From assembly GCF_008386315.1 (NCBI RefSeq), contig NZ_CP043808.1, positions 186,001 through 250,000 on the forward strand: DNA of 64,000 bases. The letters run 5' to 3'. Below are positions 61,620-64,000 of the stretch, in pieces. Every line of letters starts with the position of its first letter. The first letter of the stretch is position 1. The position numbers were made by a program, and so were the translations under genes. The notes under the pieces were generated by a model. That model was not told the origin of the DNA and searched no databases. It worked only from the letters and a program-made list of their open reading frames with translations. Origin of the DNA: Serinicoccus marinus DSM 15273 (GTDB lineage Bacteria; Actinomycetota; Actinomycetes; Actinomycetales; Dermatophilaceae).

Positions 61620-61934
61620 GTGTGCGAGCCGTTCGATCTCGAAGCGCTGGATGAGGACGCGCCCTTCGAGGTCGACCAGCAGGCCGCTCACCTGTTCAAG
61701 CATCCGCATCTGGGATTGGACGACGTGATCGACGTGTGGGACGCCGATCCGATGTTCTACCCGGCCAAGCCGCCGGCCCATTGGCTGATGATCGCCGAGG
61801 TCGACGGGCGAGTGCTCGTCGTGCCATTGGCGCCCTCCCGATCGGGCGATGCGCGCGCGTGTCGACCGATCGGCTGCTACGAGGCGACTTCGGGCCTCGC
61901 CGCGACCTACCGAAGGGACCGAGATGAACACTGA
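61620..61934 (+). CDS. BrnT-like putative toxin
   Basis: This 104-residue protein has a layout (HLFKHPHLGLDDVIDVWDADPMFY, AHWLMIAEVDGRVLVVPLAPS, RPIGCYEATSGLAATYRRD) that resembles the RelE-like BrnT fold: an acidic helix, a strand with a GRxLxV core and a basic C-terminal end. The match is by pattern only. It lies before, and overlaps by 11 bases, a ribbon-helix-helix protein gene, the gene order of brnTA. GTG at 61620 is the only start in frame near the promoter. Confidence 0.55.
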   Translation: MCEPFDLEALDEDAPFEVDQQAAHLFKHPHLGLDDVIDVWDADPMFYPAKPPAHWLMIAEVDGRVLVVPLAPSRSGDARACRPIGCYEATSGLAATYRRDRDEH

Positions 61935-62166
61935 CCAGAACGACAGGATGAGTCCAGAGCAGGAGCATGCGTTCTACGCCGAGCCGGAGAATCAAGAGCC
62001 CCAGGGCCCGCCACAGCGCCGCAAGCGCCCTCTGAGTGCGCCGGTGCCCGTGCGCTTCCCCGCTGACCTGCTCGAGGAGGTGAAGCGCGCGGCCGAATCC
62101 GACGACCGTTCGGTCTCAGCCTGGATCCGCCGTGCCGTCGAGCACGAGCTTGCTCGACCAGCCTGA
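61924..62166 (+). CDS. Ribbon-helix-helix antitoxin-like protein
   Basis: This 80-residue protein has a polar N-terminal part (MNTDQNDRMSPEQEHAFYAEPENQE), likely the toxin-binding region. The C-terminal RHH/CopG-type domain follows: VPVRFPADLLEEVKRAAESDDRSVSAWIRRAVEHEL. The ATG has GAAGGGA 6 nt upstream. It overlaps the putative toxin gene. It probably binds the palindrome at 61594-61610. Confidence 0.7.
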   Translation: MNTDQNDRMSPEQEHAFYAEPENQEPQGPPQRRKRPLSAPVPVRFPADLLEEVKRAAESDDRSVSAWIRRAVEHELARPA

Positions 62167-62194
62167 GGCGCCGACGGCGGTCACACTGGTGGGT

Positions 62195-62959
62195 ATGACA
62201 AAGGGCAAGGCCGGGGAGCTTGCGCCGCACGCGCCGGCGCTCACCGGTCGCGCCGCGCTCGCCCAGCGCTGGAGCCGCGCGGTCTTCGTGCACTGGCGGG
62301 TGGACCCCGAGCGCGTCCGCCCGCTCATGCCCGAGGGCGTCGAGCCGGACGTCCTCGACGGGTCGGCGTGGGTCGCCCTGGTGCCCTTCACGCTCTCGGA
62401 GTTCCGCTTCCTGCCGTTCGCGCCCATCCCCTACCTCGGCACCTTCCACGAGATCAACGTCCGCACCTACGGCATCGACGCTCAGGGCCGTCGCGGCGTC
62501 GTTTTCCAGACCCTGGAGGCCGAGCACGCGCTCCCCGTGCTCGCCGCGCACGTCCTCTTCGGGCTGCCCTACCGCTGGTCCCAGATCGGTATGCACGAAG
62601 ACCCGACCGCGCGGGTGCGCGAGTTCCGGTCGCGTCGCCGCGGCGTGGCGCGCCGCTCGAGCTCGCCGCGTACCCGGATCCGCGTGGCAATCGGCGACCA
62701 GCTGGTCGACACCGCGCTCTCCCGGTTCCTCACGGCCCGGTGGGGCTTCCACGAGCGCCATGTCGGCCGCACGATCTGGACCGCCAACGAGCACCCGCCG
62801 TGGCCGCTGGCGCAGGCCGAGCTGCTCGACCTCGACGACGACCTGCTCGCCGGCGCCGGCTTCCCCGACCTCGCCGCACGGCCACCCGACTCGGTCCTCG
62901 CGATGCCCTTCGACCACCCGGGCTTCATCACCCGCTTCGGGGGCGCCCGCCGGATCTGA
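62195..62959 (+). CDS. DUF2071 (YqjF-like) family protein
   Basis: This 254-residue protein has the DUF2071 layout: LAQRWSRAVFVHWRVDPERVRPLMPEGVEPDVLDGSAWVALVPFTL, YLGTFHEINVRTYGIDAQGRRGVVFQTLEAEH and RWSQIGMHED. The fold is related to acetoacetate decarboxylase-like barrels. The function is unknown. ATG 62195 is taken as the start; an upstream in-frame start would overlap the antitoxin gene. Confidence 0.87.
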   Translation: MTKGKAGELAPHAPALTGRAALAQRWSRAVFVHWRVDPERVRPLMPEGVEPDVLDGSAWVALVPFTLSEFRFLPFAPIPYLGTFHEINVRTYGIDAQGRRGVVFQTLEAEHALPVLAAHVLFGLPYRWSQIGMHEDPTARVREFRSRRRGVARRSSSPRTRIRVAIGDQLVDTALSRFLTARWGFHERHVGRTIWTANEHPPWPLAQAELLDLDDDLLAGAGFPDLAARPPDSVLAMPFDHPGFITRFGGARRI

Positions 62960-62988
62960 GGGGCGGGGCATACCCGTTGGGACCCGCC

Positions 62989-64000
62989 TCAGAAGCCCCG
63001 CCCGGGCGTCAGGATGCCCTGCGGGTCGAGGGCGCTCTTGATCGCGGCCTGCACCTGCCGTGCGGTGTCGTCGAGCTGCCACGACAGCTCGTGCAGCTTG
63101 AGCGAGCCGATCCCGTGCTCGCCGGTGACGGTCCCGCCGAGCGACAGCGCGAGCCGGGTGATGTCGTGGATGACGGCCTCGGCGGCCGCGTGGTCCTCGG
63201 GGGTGTCGTCGGCCTGCACGCTGGGGTGGAGGTTGCCGTCGCCGGCGTGCGCGACCGTCGACACCACACGCCCGTGGTCGCGGGCGATCTCCTCGATGCC
63301 CGCGAAGACCGCGGCCAGCTCGCTCAGCGGGACGCCGACGTCGCAGGAGACCCGGAGGCCGCGCGCGGACAGTGCCGGGTTGGCCAGCCGCCGCGCCTCG
63401 ATCAGCGCGTCGGAGTCGGCGATCTCGTCGTCGGTCGCGCCGTGCTGCCGGCAGATCTCGACGATCGCCTCGGCGAGGCCCTGGGCGTGCGGTCCGACGG
63501 TCTGCCCGACGAGGACCGCCGCGCCGGGCACGGTGAGCCCGCTGGGCTGGTAGGCCTCGATGATCTCCACGCTGGGGGCGTCGAGCAGCTCGAGCACCTC
63601 GGGCGGGTCGGGCAGCGCGCCGATCGCGGTGACGGCGCGGCCCGCGTCGGTCATCCGGTCGAAGGAGACCCGGAAGGTGCAGGGGTCGCCCTCCGGCACC
63701 GGCTTGAGCCGCACGGTAGCGGCGGTGATGACCCCGAGGGTGCCCTCGGAGCCGGTGAACAGGCTGGTCAGGTCGAGCCCGGCGACGTTCTTGCGGGTGC
63801 GCGCGCCGGTCTGCAGCACCCGCCCGTCGGCGAGCACCACCTCCAGCGCGGCCACCGAGTCGGCGGTCACCCCGTGCGCGACGCACCGCAGCCCGCCGGC
63901 GTTGGTGGCGATGTTGCCGCCGATGGTGCTGGTGCGGGCGCTGGCGGGGTCGGGCGGGAAGAACAGCCCGTGCCGGCCCGCGGCGGCGTCCAGGTCGGCG
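62989..64000 (-). CDS. FAD-linked oxidase (GlcD/LDH type), N-terminus beyond window
   Basis: The visible 337 codons cover the end of the FAD-binding domain (RTSTIGGNIATNAGGLRCVAHGVTADSVAALEVVLADG, ARTRKNVAGLDLTSLFTGSEGTLGVITAATVRLKP). The C-terminal substrate domain (VSTVAHAGDGNLHPSV with the His cluster, TGEHGIGSLK, ALDPQGILTPGRGF) follows. This matches glycolate, D-lactate or other 2-hydroxyacid dehydrogenases. The substrate is not clear. The gene continues past base 64000. Confidence 0.9.
   Translation of the reverse strand, partial: ADLDAAAGRHGLFFPPDPASARTSTIGGNIATNAGGLRCVAHGVTADSVAALEVVLADGRVLQTGARTRKNVAGLDLTSLFTGSEGTLGVITAATVRLKPVPEGDPCTFRVSFDRMTDAGRAVTAIGALPDPPEVLELLDAPSVEIIEAYQPSGLTVPGAAVLVGQTVGPHAQGLAEAIVEICRQHGATDDEIADSDALIEARRLANPALSARGLRVSCDVGVPLSELAAVFAGIEEIARDHGRVVSTVAHAGDGNLHPSVQADDTPEDHAAAEAVIHDITRLALSLGGTVTGEHGIGSLKLHELSWQLDDTARQVQAAIKSALDPQGILTPGRGF

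Noticed and set aside
1..64000. tRNA or rRNA genes
   Set aside because: No GGTTCRA-type T-arm with a matching acceptor stem and no rRNA sequence was recognised by eye. A tRNAscan run would be needed to be certain.

Overview
The window is high-GC (about 70% or more), gene-dense DNA with strong GC third-codon bias, many GTG starts and 4-base GTGA/ATGA gene overlaps. The gene content (DUF5926, DUF4446, fused CydDC, CsoR-CopZ-CopA, partial phenylacetate genes) points to an actinobacterium, most likely of the Micrococcales (Intrasporangiaceae/Ornithinimicrobiaceae type). That placement is inferred from gene families and composition, not from a search. No rRNA, tRNA, CRISPR array or intact IS element was recognised.

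Layout. 1-13.4 kb: end of lgt, a 3-hydroxyisobutyryl-CoA hydrolase, DUF5926, a family 2 glycosyltransferase, a membrane phosphatase-like protein, DUF4446, a diacylglycerol kinase-like lipid kinase, serS, a two-component system and an ABC exporter. 13.35-15.56 kb: a low-GC island bracketed by a perfect 14-bp direct repeat. It carries a decayed transposase fragment, a secreted phospholipase A2-like protein and a 4-TM membrane protein. 15.5-26.5 kb: HAD phosphatase, SpoU-type RNA methyltransferase, VOC protein, the copper operon csoR-copZ-copA, small hypotheticals, a protein with four cold-shock domains, and purB overlapping a barstar-like inhibitor and a membrane-anchored secreted ribonuclease. 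26.5-34 kb: cytochrome bd oxidase cydAB, a CydDC fusion, and a BlaI/M56-peptidase pair. 34-46 kb: galE, RDD protein, deaminase, SDR, and a four-gene ABC (MacB/FtsX-like) cassette. 46-58.6 kb: phenylacetate genes paaK, paaI, paaH and paaN, regulators, an internally deleted epoxide hydrolase, an AbiEi-like protein, NUDIX, alpha/beta hydrolase and purine nucleoside phosphorylase. 58.9-60.1 kb: a second low-GC island with a Cys-rich secreted protein and another 4-TM protein. 60.1-64 kb: glycosyltransferase, a toxin-antitoxin-like pair, DUF2071 and an FAD-linked oxidase that runs off the end.

Three window-wide patterns stand out. Seven genes, several of them housekeeping, carry eight single-base indels in total, which looks like residual assembly error rather than biology. 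Many start codons lie 6-8 nt after a TANNNT -10 box, so leaderless mRNAs appear common. The hexamer GTATGC/GCATAC is scattered far more often than base composition predicts, yet I saw none in the two low-GC islands. Several families of intergenic palindromes and short tandem repeats, some extended into coding sequence, fill the gaps. The best candidates for an undescribed system are the two low-GC [secreted protein + 4-TM protein] cassettes.
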